Source of the DNA: UBA9676 sp963741615
GTDB lineage: Bacteria > Actinomycetota > Actinomycetes > Streptosporangiales > Streptosporangiaceae
Assembly (NCBI GenBank): GCA_963741615.1
Contig: CAVUIU010000019.1
Coordinates: 248,001 to 312,000, forward strand
Reading direction: 5' to 3'
DNA length: 64,000 nt
Shown here: positions 49,702-57,751 of the stretch, in pieces
Layout of the letters: every line of letters begins with the position of its first letter
Position numbering within the stretch: position 1 is the first letter of the stretch
The notes under the pieces: model-generated
Databases searched by the model: none
Told to the model about the DNA's origin: nothing
Seen by the model: only the letters and a program-made list of their open reading frames with translations
Position numbers and translations under genes: made by a program

Positions 49702-50676
49702 TCAGCCGTAGTGGGCAGCCACCTCGGCGGCCGCGTCCTGGCCGTAGGCGCCCGCGAGCCGCTCGGCGGTCAGCGCCGGCTTCAGTTCGTACTCCTGCGG
49801 GCCATCCACCTCCAGCACCGTCACGGCCAGCAGGTTGCCGAGCTGTGCCGCCCGTTCCAGCGACAGCCCCCAGCCGACGGCCGCGAGGAACCCGGCGCGG
49901 AAGGCGTCCCCGGTGCCGGTCGGGTCGGCCTTTCGCTGCTCGGGCACCGGGCCCACCAGCATGGGCGGTTCCCCGGATCGCTCCACCCGGGCGCCGCCCG
50001 GCCCCAGCGTCGTGATCCGTACTCCGACCCGCTCCAGGATCTCGGTGCCGCTCCACCCGCTCTTGCGCTCGATGAGCGCTTCCTCGTACTCGTTGCAGAA
50101 CAGGTAGGTCGCGCCGTCCACCAGCGCGCGCACCTGCGGGCCGTCGAGCCGCGGCAGCTGCTGCGAGGGGTCGGCGGCGAACGGGATGCCGAGCGTGCCG
50201 CACTCCTCGGTGTGCGAGATCATCGCCGCCGGGTCGCTCGCGCCGATGAGCACGAGATCGAGGCCTCCGACGTGGGCGGCCAGCCGGGCGAGGTCGATGT
50301 CGGCGTCCTCGCTCATCGCCCCCGGGTAGAAGGAGGCGATCTGGTTGCCGTCGAGGTCGGTGGTGCAGACGAAGCGGGCGGTGTGGTGGCGGGTGGACTC
50401 GCGCACGCCGGCGCAGTTCACGCCATGCTCGATGAGCCAGTCACGGTACGGGCCGAAGTCCGGGCCGACCGCGCCGACCAGGAGCGGCCGGAGCCCGAGC
50501 ACACCCAGGCCGAACGAGATGTTCGCGGCGACCCCGCCACGCCGGATCTCCAGCCTGTCAACCAGGAAGGACAGCGATACCCGGTCGATCTTCTCGGCGA
50601 TGAACTGCTCGACGAAATGCCCCGGGAACGTCATGAGGTGGTCGGTCGCGATCGACCCCGTGATGGCTATGCGCAC
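49702..50676 (-). CDS. adoK: PfkB-family adenosine kinase (AdoK/CbhK-type)
   Basis: Predicted nucleoside/sugar kinase of 324 residues. It begins IAITGSIATDHLM, has the GGVAANISFGLGVLG substrate motif and the ATP-site GxGD signature DPTGTGDAFRAGFL with the catalytic Asp. The position in the cta region is that of Rv2202c, which has adenosine kinase activity in M. tuberculosis; substrate here is inferred from that. GTG 50674-50676 has TAGAGT 6 nt upstream. Confidence 0.87.
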   Translation of the reverse strand: MRIAITGSIATDHLMTFPGHFVEQFIAEKIDRVSLSFLVDRLEIRRGGVAANISFGLGVLGLRPLLVGAVGPDFGPYRDWLIEHGVNCAGVRESTRHHTARFVCTTDLDGNQIASFYPGAMSEDADIDLARLAAHVGGLDLVLIGASDPAAMISHTEECGTLGIPFAADPSQQLPRLDGPQVRALVDGATYLFCNEYEEALIERKSGWSGTEILERVGVRITTLGPGGARVERSGEPPMLVGPVPEQRKADPTGTGDAFRAGFLAAVGWGLSLERAAQLGNLLAVTVLEVDGPQEYELKPALTAERLAGAYGQDAAAEVAAHYG

Positions 50677-50682
50677 GGCGGC

Positions 50683-50688
50683 ACTCTA
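50683..50688 (-). promoter_or_regulatory. -10 hexamer TAGAGT, leaderless adoK start
   Basis: Reads TAGAGT on the minus strand, 6 nt before the GTG at 50676. Confidence 0.6.
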
Positions 50689-50812
50689 GGCGATGACCGC
50701 GCCCGGCCGCACTGTGGGCGGCCACAGCGGCAGGGCCCCGGATCGGTGGCCACCACTGCGGCCAGGAGCGGCGGCGGTATCCGGCGGCGCCGGCCGCGGC
50801 TGCGGGCGTGCC

Positions 50813-51163
50813 TCAGTGGAACGAGTCGCCGCAGGCGCAGGACCCGGTCGCGTTGGGGTTGTCGATCGTGAAGCCCTGCTTCTCGATCGTGTCGACGAAG
50901 TCGATGGTGGCACCCGAGAGGTACGGGGCGCTCATCTTGTCGGTGACCACGTGGACGCCCTCGAACTCGGCGTCAACGTCGCCATCGATCTCACGTTCGT
51001 CGAAGTACAGCTGGTAACGCAGCCCCGAGCAGCCGCCTGGCTGCACCGCGATGCGGAGCCTGAGGTCGTCGCGGCCTTCGGCGGCCAAGAGGCTGCTCAC
51101 CTTGGCTGCCGCAATGGAGGTGAGGATGACACCCTGGGCTGTCGCCTCGTCCTGAACCGTCAT
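50813..51163 (-). CDS. erpA: Iron-sulfur cluster insertion protein, A-type (ErpA)
   Basis: A-type Fe-S carrier of 116 residues. The three cluster-ligand Cys are in PGGCSGLRY and the C-terminal GSCACGDSF (CxC). It loads Fe-S proteins, plausibly the Rieske subunit in this cluster. I chose ATG 51161-51163 (MTVQDEAT), preceded by GGGAG; an ATG at 51181 would add six residues. Position matches Rv2204c. Confidence 0.92.
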   Translation of the reverse strand: MTVQDEATAQGVILTSIAAAKVSSLLAAEGRDDLRLRIAVQPGGCSGLRYQLYFDEREIDGDVDAEFEGVHVVTDKMSAPYLSGATIDFVDTIEKQGFTIDNPNATGSCACGDSFH

Positions 51164-51289
51164 GTGGGTTAGCTCCCGCATCGGACTGTCGCCGGCATGG
51201 CGCTTACTGGTCTCTCATCACAACCATAAGGCGTCCGGCATCATTCCGGGTGCATAGCCCCCGCCACCGCCGGCCCGGCTGGCCACCGG

Positions 51290-52090
51290 TCAGCTGACGA
51301 AGGTGATGCCGGTATCGGTCTCACTGCCGTCGGGCCGGATCAGGTAGGCGGCGTAGCCTTCGACCGCGCCGACTACCGCCAGCGCCTCATCGCCACCTGC
51401 CGCCACCGCCGTGGCCAGAGCGTCGGCCATGGCCAGGCGGGGCCCGGTGACCGTGGCGGACGCGGCGCGGGCGGAGGGCCTGCCGGTGGCCGGGTCGGTG
51501 AGGTGGGTCCCCCGCTCGTAAGAGCCGGAGGTCGCCACCGCGGCCTCGACCTCGATGAGGCCGGCCAGGGCGTCGGCGCGCCATGGGTGGCGGATACCCA
51601 CCCGCCATCGCTGGCCGGGGGCGGGCGACCCGAAGGCGGCCAGGTCCCCGCCGCCGTTGACCATCGCACCGGCCATCCCGGACCGGCGCAGGACGTCCAG
51701 CGCCCGGTCCACCGCCCATCCCTTGGTCAGGCCGGTCGGGTCGAACCCGCCCGGCATTGCCCACGGATCGAACCAGCCACCGGACATCTGCCTGGCGGCC
51801 CGGCATTCCGCCACCACCTCGGCCATTTCCAGCGGCAGGTCATCGAGGTCAGCCTCGCCGCGCCGGAAGCGGCTCACCGGGCTCTGCCAGTCCCAGGTGC
51901 TGAAAATGGCGTCGGCGTGGTGGAGCGTCGCGCAGGCGGCGCCGAGCGCGGAAACCAGCTCGGGATCGGGGAGGTCGCCGGGCACCATGGCCAGCGAGAA
52001 AACGGTCCCCATCGCGGTTTCCGCGTGGGTCACCGGCGACGGGCGATCAGGCCCGGGATCGCCGCGGAATCCCGTTCCCTGCATGATCAC
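51290..52090 (-). CDS. apbE: ApbE-type FAD:protein FMN transferase
   Basis: Predicted to attach FMN covalently to Thr of a partner protein outside the membrane. The 266-residue protein has AETAMGTVFSLAM at the N-terminus, the SPVSRF motif, GGFDPTGLTKGWAVDRAL, MVNGGGDLAAFG and AVATSGSYERGTHLTDPATG, all family hallmarks. I see no signal peptide, so location is uncertain. GTG 52088-52090 overlaps the stop of the FMN-binding gene as GTGA; the ATG two codons later is an alternative. Its substrate is very likely the product of the adjacent gene. Confidence 0.9.
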   Translation of the reverse strand: MIMQGTGFRGDPGPDRPSPVTHAETAMGTVFSLAMVPGDLPDPELVSALGAACATLHHADAIFSTWDWQSPVSRFRRGEADLDDLPLEMAEVVAECRAARQMSGGWFDPWAMPGGFDPTGLTKGWAVDRALDVLRRSGMAGAMVNGGGDLAAFGSPAPGQRWRVGIRHPWRADALAGLIEVEAAVATSGSYERGTHLTDPATGRPSARAASATVTGPRLAMADALATAVAAGGDEALAVVGAVEGYAAYLIRPDGSETDTGITFVS

Positions 52091-52587
52091 CTTAGGTGCA
52101 GCTTGTCCAGGGCCGCCTGCACCGAGGTGGCGTACGCCTGGCTGGTGTAGGTGGCCCCGCTGACGCCGTTGATGTGGGGGCCGTCGGCGGCTAGCACCTG
52201 CGACTTGAGCATGGGTATGACCTGCTGGGCGAGCTGCTGGGAGTAGGGTTCGGCCGTCCGGAGTGTGGGGACCGTCACGTTGGTAATCCGGTTCCCGTTC
52301 ACGGTGATCCTGACGGTGAGCTCGCCGTAGCCGTACTGCTCCATGGCGCCGGTCGCGCTGTGCAAGCCACTGGCGGCCTGGGCGCCTCCGGATGCCCCGG
52401 CCGGGGCGCTGCTGCCGGACGCGCCCGAGGTGCTGGATGAGCCGGACTGGCCAGACTGGATGCGCCCTGCGCCGCTGCCGGGGCGCTGGGCCTGCGCCGA
52501 CGTCGCGGCGGTGCGGCCATGAAGGCCGAGAACGCCGGCGAACCCGGCGACGGCGCCGACCGCCAGGTACCAAGGTGCCCGCTTCAT
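52087..52587 (-). CDS. Secreted FMN-binding domain protein
   Basis: A 166-residue protein with an N-terminal signal anchor (YLAVGAVAGFAGVLGLHG), a Ser/Gly-rich linker (about 35-75) and an FMN_bind domain. The flavinylation motif is GVSGATYTS near residue 143, where Thr of SGATYT is the FMN attachment site in studied relatives. It follows the ferric reductase-like gene by 17 bp and overlaps apbE, so the three genes form one operon for extracytoplasmic electron transfer. Confidence 0.9.
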   Translation of the reverse strand: MKRAPWYLAVGAVAGFAGVLGLHGRTAATSAQAQRPGSGAGRIQSGQSGSSSTSGASGSSAPAGASGGAQAASGLHSATGAMEQYGYGELTVRITVNGNRITNVTVPTLRTAEPYSQQLAQQVIPMLKSQVLAADGPHINGVSGATYTSQAYATSVQAALDKLHLR

Positions 52588-52604
52588 GATTGCGCTCCCG
52601 GTAG

Positions 52605-54008
52605 TCAGAGGGCGAACGCCTCGTGATGGATGGCTTCGTCAGGCACGCCGAGGTGCTTGACGAGATCGACGATGTCGGCCACGAAACCTTCCGGCCCGCA
52701 CACGAAGACGTCCCGGCGGTGAAGGTCGGGGACGAGCCGGCGCAGCGACCGCGCATCGATTCCGGCGTGCTCACGGCTGCCGACCAGCTCGTGCAGCTGC
52801 CCATGGCGGTACCGGACCAGTTCGGCGACTTCCTTGCCGAGCACCAGGTCCTCCGGGCGGCTGGCCCGCAGCAGCACGATCGGCGCCGATTTGCGGGGCA
52901 GGTCTTCCAGCAGCGACCGCAGGGCGGTCACCCCGATCCCCCCCGCCACCAGCACGGCCCTGGAGTTCACCTGCGCGTGGCGGGTGAACGCCCCGTAGGG
53001 CCCCTCAACCATGACCGGCGTCCCCGGGCGCAGGTGGGCCAGCGAAGCCGAGTGATCGCCCACCGCCTTGACGGTCAGCCGCAGGTAGGGCGGCTGCGGG
53101 AGGGCAGACAGGGAGAACGGGTGGGCCTGCCACCATCGGCCCCTGCTCAGGAAGCGCCACAACATGAACTGGCCGCCGTCCACCGCCAGCTTGTCCAGGT
53201 TCCGCCCGGAGCAGATGACCGAAACCACCCCCGGTCCCTCCGGCCGCACGTGCTCCACCACCAGGTGGTGGCGCATGCTCCGCACGACCGGCAGGCCGAA
53301 CCGGTAGGCGATCACCAGCCCTGCGGTGCCCGCCCACGCCAGTGACCACACCGCCCGGGTGAGCGGGTGCCCGACGAAGGACGGCCCGAGCACGATGGCA
53401 TGCGCGAAGGAAAGCGCCAGCGCCAGGTACATGTACAGGTGCACCAGCCACCAGGTCTCCCGGCGGAGCCTGCTGCGGATCGCGCGCAGTGAGATCACGC
53501 CGATCAGGCACATCAGGCCAAGCCCCATGGTGGCGATGAGGACATCGGGGTAGCGGGTCAGCAAGGTGCCGATCTGGTGCCCGAGCCCGGACCGGGCTGC
53601 CTGCGCGTACCCGACGGTGATGAACACCGCGTGCGCCACGAGCAGGCTGATCGGCCACGGCGCCAGCCGCCGGTGCCAGCGCAGCAGGCCGTCCTGGCCG
53701 AGCACCCGCTCGATCGCCGGGATGCGGCTCACCAGCAGCACCATCATGAGGGCCAGGTAGGTGCCGGTCATCCCGGTGAGGCTGCCGACGAAGGTGGCCG
53801 GCCCGCCCGCCGTGGTGAACTGGCCGGCGGTTTCGGCCGTGAACGTCAGCGCGGTCGTGGCACCCAGCCCGACCCCCGCCGCCACCAGGGCGGTCCTGGC
53901 CAGCGCTGGCCTGGGCATGGGCGCCCGCGGCCGGGCAGGCAGGGGCTGGCGACTCCCCCGGCGGTCCGCCGGCAAGGCTGGGCCAGAACTCACCGAGGGC
54001 GCACTCAT
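52605..54008 (-). CDS. Ferric reductase-like transmembrane flavoprotein
   Basis: A 467-residue membrane oxidoreductase. Six helices (about 35-240) form a ferric-reductase-like domain with His pairs (LRWHRRLAPWPISLLVAHAVF and TWWLVHLYMYLALALSFAHAI) likely ligating two b hemes. The cytoplasmic part has the FAD motif HPFSLSALP, GPYGAFT, the NAD(P)H motif LVAGGIGVTALRSLL and the C-terminal FVCGPEGF. It would move electrons from NAD(P)H across the membrane, probably to the flavinylated partner encoded next. ATG 54006-54008; a direct repeat at 54053-54071 may control it. Confidence 0.9.
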   Translation of the reverse strand: MSAPSVSSGPALPADRRGSRQPLPARPRAPMPRPALARTALVAAGVGLGATTALTFTAETAGQFTTAGGPATFVGSLTGMTGTYLALMMVLLVSRIPAIERVLGQDGLLRWHRRLAPWPISLLVAHAVFITVGYAQAARSGLGHQIGTLLTRYPDVLIATMGLGLMCLIGVISLRAIRSRLRRETWWLVHLYMYLALALSFAHAIVLGPSFVGHPLTRAVWSLAWAGTAGLVIAYRFGLPVVRSMRHHLVVEHVRPEGPGVVSVICSGRNLDKLAVDGGQFMLWRFLSRGRWWQAHPFSLSALPQPPYLRLTVKAVGDHSASLAHLRPGTPVMVEGPYGAFTRHAQVNSRAVLVAGGIGVTALRSLLEDLPRKSAPIVLLRASRPEDLVLGKEVAELVRYRHGQLHELVGSREHAGIDARSLRRLVPDLHRRDVFVCGPEGFVADIVDLVKHLGVPDEAIHHEAFAL

Positions 54009-54052
54009 GCGGGCCAACCTGCCAGTCGAAACTGTCCGGTAGATGCAGACTT

Positions 54053-54071
54053 CCTCTGAGCAACCTCTGAG
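54053..54071 (-). promoter_or_regulatory. Direct repeat with 11-bp period upstream of the ferric reductase gene
   Basis: On the minus strand CTCAGAGG occurs twice with three bases between, an 11-bp period, 45-63 bp before the start codon. Tandem sites one helical turn apart are typical of OmpR/PhoB-type regulators. The outer bases TTCCTC and GAGGAA are also inverted. Confidence 0.45.
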
Positions 54072-54081
54072 GAAACGCGGA

Positions 54082-54654
54082 TCACAGCCCCGGGGCGCCC
54101 CAGACCGGGAACCACCGGCTCAGATCGGTCTCGATCTTCAGGTCCGCTCCCACCGCGCCCCGCACCTGGAGTTCCAGCGCGCTGTCGCGGCGCTCGTTCT
54201 CCAGCGGCGCGAACGGGTAGAACGTGCCCCGCTTGTACAGGTAGACGATGCACAGCCGCCGCCCCGATTCGTCACGGAAACCGACCAGGGTGCAGAGCAG
54301 TTGCGGGCCGAACCCGCCGTCCACCAGCGAGGAGTTCACCGCGTGCAGGTCGGTGACGAGCGCCCCCACATCATCGGCGGCGTGGTGGCAGACCAGCCAG
54401 GTGAATCCGTAGCTGTCGGTGGTGACCTCCACCGGGGCGGCGTCGGAGCCCATGCTGAGCAGCTCGCGGACATCCTTCTCGATGTCGCTGAACGCGCGGC
54501 CCTCCGCCGCCCGGAAGCACACCGATCCGGTGCCGGTCGGGACCAGCCCCATCGCCGCTTCCAGGGTGATAGCGGCCGTCGGCACCGAGAACAGGTCGTC
54601 CAGCTTCGGCGGGACCGGCTTGGTCCGGCCGAGCAGGGTGTCGAAGAGTCCCAC
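54082..54654 (-). CDS. pspAB: PspA-associated protein PspAB
   Basis: A 190-residue protein starting MGLFDTLLGRTKPV, with TDSYGFTWLVC and LCIVYLYKRGTFYPFAP in the middle. I recognise it as the PspAB family found with actinobacterial PspA and HtpX. No membrane helix or catalytic motif is visible. It follows htpX by 4 bp on the same strand. A role in the envelope stress response is inferred from context only. Confidence 0.85.
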   Translation of the reverse strand: MGLFDTLLGRTKPVPPKLDDLFSVPTAAITLEAAMGLVPTGTGSVCFRAAEGRAFSDIEKDVRELLSMGSDAAPVEVTTDSYGFTWLVCHHAADDVGALVTDLHAVNSSLVDGGFGPQLLCTLVGFRDESGRRLCIVYLYKRGTFYPFAPLENERRDSALELQVRGAVGADLKIETDLSRWFPVWGAPGL

Positions 54655-54658
54655 GGGC

Positions 54659-55624
54659 CTACCGCGCGAGCTGCTCGGAGATCTCGGACAGCTGCCTCAG
54701 CCGGCGATCCAGCGAGGGATGGGTGGAGAAGAGGGTGGCAAGGCTCGCGCCCGCCTTGGCCGACAGTGCGGGAGCGAAGAAGAAGGCGTTCAGCGGCTCG
54801 GCCGAGCGCAGGTCCTTCTGCGGGATGCGGCCGATGTCACCGCTCACCTTGGTGAGCGCGCTGGCGAGCTCCGACGGCTGGCCCGTGAGCAGCGCGCCGG
54901 CCCGGTCGGCGGCCAGTTCCCGGTAGCGGGACAGCAGCCGGATCAGCAGGAAGCTGACCGCGTAGACCACGATGCCGACGGCCAGCATGATGAGCATGAC
55001 GATCGCGCCGCCGCCGTTGTTGTTGTTGTTGCCGCCCCGGCCACCGCCGCCGCCACCGAACAGTTCCCCGTAGAACGCGAACCTGACCAGCAGGCCGGCG
55101 ATGATGCCCAGGAACGAGGCGATCGTCATGACCGCCACGTCCTTGTGCGCGACGTGCGACATCTCGTGCGCGATGACACCTTCGACCTCGCGCTGGGTGA
55201 GCCGCCCGTCCAGCAGCGCGGTGGTGGCGCACAGCACCGCCTTGTTGGCGTTGCGCCCGGTGGCGAACGCGTTCGGCATGGGCGAGGGGGCGATCGCCAC
55301 CCTCGGCTTGGGCATGTCCGCCAGCGCGCACAGCCGGTCAACGACACCGTGCAGTTCGGCGGCCTGCGGGCCGTCCTGCGGGGTGACCACGTGGGCCCGG
55401 GCCGCGCTCAGTGCGATCTTGTCCGAGTAGAAGAACGAGCCGACCGTCATCGCGAGCCCCACCACGACCGCGAAGAAGACGATCGCCCCACTCCCCAGAC
55501 CGAACGCGCCCAGCAAGTAGATCAGGGCGATGATGAAGGCCACGAAGACCAGTCCCAGCAGGAACATGGTCAGGCCCATCCGCGCGGTCAGTCCTTTATC
55601 GGGCGCATAGCGGGTCTTCGCCAT
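54659..55624 (-). CDS. htpX: HtpX membrane zinc metalloprotease
   Basis: M48 protease degrading misfolded membrane proteins. The 321-residue protein has two N-terminal helices, the zinc motif HEMSH in VIAHEMSHVAHKD, a Gly/Asn-rich loop (GGGGGGRGGNNNNNGGG), two further helices and the downstream Glu ligand in YRELAADRAGALL. I chose ATG 55622-55624 (MAKTRY) with GGAGG upstream. It sits between pspAA and pspAB in the order pspA-pspAA-htpX-pspAB. Confidence 0.95.
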   Translation of the reverse strand: MAKTRYAPDKGLTARMGLTMFLLGLVFVAFIIALIYLLGAFGLGSGAIVFFAVVVGLAMTVGSFFYSDKIALSAARAHVVTPQDGPQAAELHGVVDRLCALADMPKPRVAIAPSPMPNAFATGRNANKAVLCATTALLDGRLTQREVEGVIAHEMSHVAHKDVAVMTIASFLGIIAGLLVRFAFYGELFGGGGGGRGGNNNNNGGGAIVMLIMLAVGIVVYAVSFLLIRLLSRYRELAADRAGALLTGQPSELASALTKVSGDIGRIPQKDLRSAEPLNAFFFAPALSAKAGASLATLFSTHPSLDRRLRQLSEISEQLAR

Positions 55625-55811
55625 CGCGCCGCCTCCGTTCTGCCCCAGTTCCGGCCGCCTGACCGGCGGCCGTTCCACTCAGTATCACGCACACGCGGCA
55701 CCGAAAATTCCGTCCCGGCAAAGCCCGAGGCATCAGCCAGCACGGCACCGCCCGCAGGTACGCTCACGGCTGATTCTCCGCTGGCAACCTGAACGCCGGC
55801 TGAAGATCTCC

Positions 55812-56090
55812 TCAGCCCGGGATAAGGCCCTCGCCGCTGAGCATCTCCCTGACGTCATCCAGGCCCGCGTCCGAGTACGGCAGGATCAGCTCGGACGGCT
55901 CGATCGCATCCTCGGCCAGCGGGCTGCCAAGCGAGCGGACGCGGTCAAGCAGGGCAGCCAGGGCAGGCCGGAATGCCTTCTCGTCCCGTGCGTTCACGGC
56001 CGTCTCCAGCGCCGCGTCGAGGGTGTTCAGCTCCTCCGCGGCCGAGGCGTCGACCCGGAACTGACCCTCGCCCAGAATCCGGACGATCAT
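55812..56090 (-). CDS. pspAA: PspA-associated protein PspAA
   Basis: A 92-residue protein matching the PspAA family: MIVRILGEGQFRVD, a helical middle, and the C-terminal DDVREMLSGEGLIPG. It has no known catalytic activity. The ATG overlaps the pspA stop by ATGA, so it is translated with PspA, with which it is presumed to interact. Confidence 0.9.
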   Translation of the reverse strand: MIVRILGEGQFRVDASAAEELNTLDAALETAVNARDEKAFRPALAALLDRVRSLGSPLAEDAIEPSELILPYSDAGLDDVREMLSGEGLIPG

Positions 56091-56887
56091 GAACTCTCAC
56101 CCGCCTGTGGCTGCTCGGCGGCGCTGGCCTGGCTCGCCTGTGCGCCGTCGCCGCCCGCGGGGCCGCTCTCGATCTCCTTGGCAGGCGCGGCCCCGATCTC
56201 GCCCTTCAGCCGCTCCAGCTCCAGTTCGACGTCCTGGCCACCGCGCATCTGGTCGAGTTCGGCCTGGATGTCATCGCGCTGGGTGCCGGTCACGTCCTCC
56301 AGCGCACCCGACGCCATGAGCTCGTCGATCGCGCCCGCCCGGGCCTGCATCTGCGCGGTCTTGTCCTGGGCCCGCTGGACCGCCATGCCGACGTCGCCCA
56401 TCTCTTCCGAGATGCCGGAGACCGCCTCGCCGATCCGGCTCTGCGCCTCCGCCGCGGTGTAGGTGGCCTTGATGGTCTCCTTCTGGGTGCGGAAGGCTTC
56501 CACCTTCGCCTGGAGCCGCTGTGAGGCAGCGGTCAGCTTCTCCTCGTCGGCCTGCAGCGAGGCGTACTGGGTCTGCAGGTCCGTGAGCTGGCTCTGCAGG
56601 GCAGCCTTGCGGCTCAGAGCCTCCCGGGCCAGGTCCTCCCGGCCCGCGCCGAGCGCCTGCTTCGCCTGCCCCTCCAGCTTGTTCTGGTCCCGCTGGAGGC
56701 TGTTCATCTGCAGCTCGACGCGCTTGCGCGAGGTGGCCACATCGGCGACGCCCCGGCGCACCTGCGTCAGCATCTCCAGCTGCCGCTGGTAGGAATAGTC
56801 CAGGGTCTCGCGTGGGTCTTCGTACTTGTCCAGGGCCTTGTTGGCCTTGGCCTTGAAGATCATCGAAACCCGCTTCATCACGCTCAT
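56087..56887 (-). CDS. pspA: PspA/IM30 (ESCRT-III-like) membrane stress protein
   Basis: Membrane-binding protein of 266 residues that forms scaffolds repairing the inner membrane. It is almost entirely coiled coil from 25 to 220 (MKRVSMIFKAKANKALDKYEDP start, RRGVADVATSRKRVELQMNSL), with a short acidic, Ala/Gln-rich tail. The amphipathic N-terminus would bind the membrane. ATG 56885-56887 has GAGGAAAGG. Heads the four-gene pspA-pspAA-htpX-pspAB module. Confidence 0.95.
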   Translation of the reverse strand: MSVMKRVSMIFKAKANKALDKYEDPRETLDYSYQRQLEMLTQVRRGVADVATSRKRVELQMNSLQRDQNKLEGQAKQALGAGREDLAREALSRKAALQSQLTDLQTQYASLQADEEKLTAASQRLQAKVEAFRTQKETIKATYTAAEAQSRIGEAVSGISEEMGDVGMAVQRAQDKTAQMQARAGAIDELMASGALEDVTGTQRDDIQAELDQMRGGQDVELELERLKGEIGAAPAKEIESGPAGGDGAQASQASAAEQPQAGESS

Positions 56888-57110
56888 GGGCGCGACCTTT
56901 CCTCTTCATCGTGTCCGACCGCCGCCGCCCGGCCTGCGGCGCCGCGAACGCGCATCCACTGTTCCTGCGGCAGCAGCCTTTCCGCGGGCTGGCCCACTCA
57001 GCCTACGCGGTGATCCGGGCGGGAGTCATTACGACCCGAGGGACGCATCCGCGGCGGCCGGCGTCCTCCCGCTCGCTCCACATCGCAGTCATCCGTGCCG
57101 TTGATCCCGG

Positions 57111-57116
57111 TAAGCT
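57111..57116 (+). promoter_or_regulatory. -10 hexamer TAAGCT, leaderless DUF3043 gene start
   Basis: TAAGCT ends 6 nt before the GTG at 57123. Confidence 0.6.
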
Positions 57117-57122
57117 GGCCGC

Positions 57123-57749
57123 GTGTTCCGACGACGTCAGCCCACTACGGCGGACTCCCCCACGGGGGAGACCGCCGCGCCCGATGCCGACAGCGCGGCC
57201 GGGCAGCCCGACGCGGCGGCGAACCGCCCTGCGACCACGGCTGCCAAGGGCAGGCCCACGCCCAAGCGCAGTGAGGCCGAGCGCCGCCGCCGGCCCTACA
57301 CCGCCCCCGGCGACCGGAAGGAGGCGAACCGCCAGTCCCGCGAGCGCGAACGCGAGACACGTAACCGCCGGATGCAGGGCATGCAAAGGGGCGAGCAGTG
57401 GGCGCTCCCGGTGCGCGACCGCGGCCCGGTCAAGGCACTCGCCCGTGACTACGTCGACTCCCGGCGCCGGCTGAGCGAGTACTACATGTACGGCCTGGTG
57501 GTCCTGCTGGCACTGCTGTTCGTGCGCAACACGCTGGTGCAGAGCATCGTTCCCCTGCTCGTCCTGGCGGCCGTCCTCATCATGCTGGCGGAGGGGCTGT
57601 TCATCGGCTACCGGATACGCGCCATCGCCGCCGAGCGCTTCCCCGATGAGAACACGCGCGGCGTGCGGCTATACGCCGCCATGCGGGCGTTGCAGATCCG
57701 CAAGCTGCGGATGCCCAAGCCCCGTATCAAGCCCGGCGACAGCTACTAG
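57123..57749 (+). CDS. DUF3043 membrane protein
   Basis: A 208-residue actinobacterial protein of unknown function. The N-terminal ~100 residues are very basic and polar (KRSEAERRRRPYTAPGDRKE), then two hydrophobic helices (about YYMYGLVVLLALLFV and SIVPLLVLAAVLIMLAEGLF) and a basic C-terminus (RALQIRKLRMPKPRIKPG). The layout of cytoplasmic basic N-terminus plus two helices is typical of DUF3043. Two bp separate it from the aldo/keto reductase gene, suggesting cotranscription. Confidence 0.9.
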   Translation: MFRRRQPTTADSPTGETAAPDADSAAGQPDAAANRPATTAAKGRPTPKRSEAERRRRPYTAPGDRKEANRQSRERERETRNRRMQGMQRGEQWALPVRDRGPVKALARDYVDSRRRLSEYYMYGLVVLLALLFVRNTLVQSIVPLLVLAAVLIMLAEGLFIGYRIRAIAAERFPDENTRGVRLYAAMRALQIRKLRMPKPRIKPGDSY

Positions 57750-57751
57750 AC

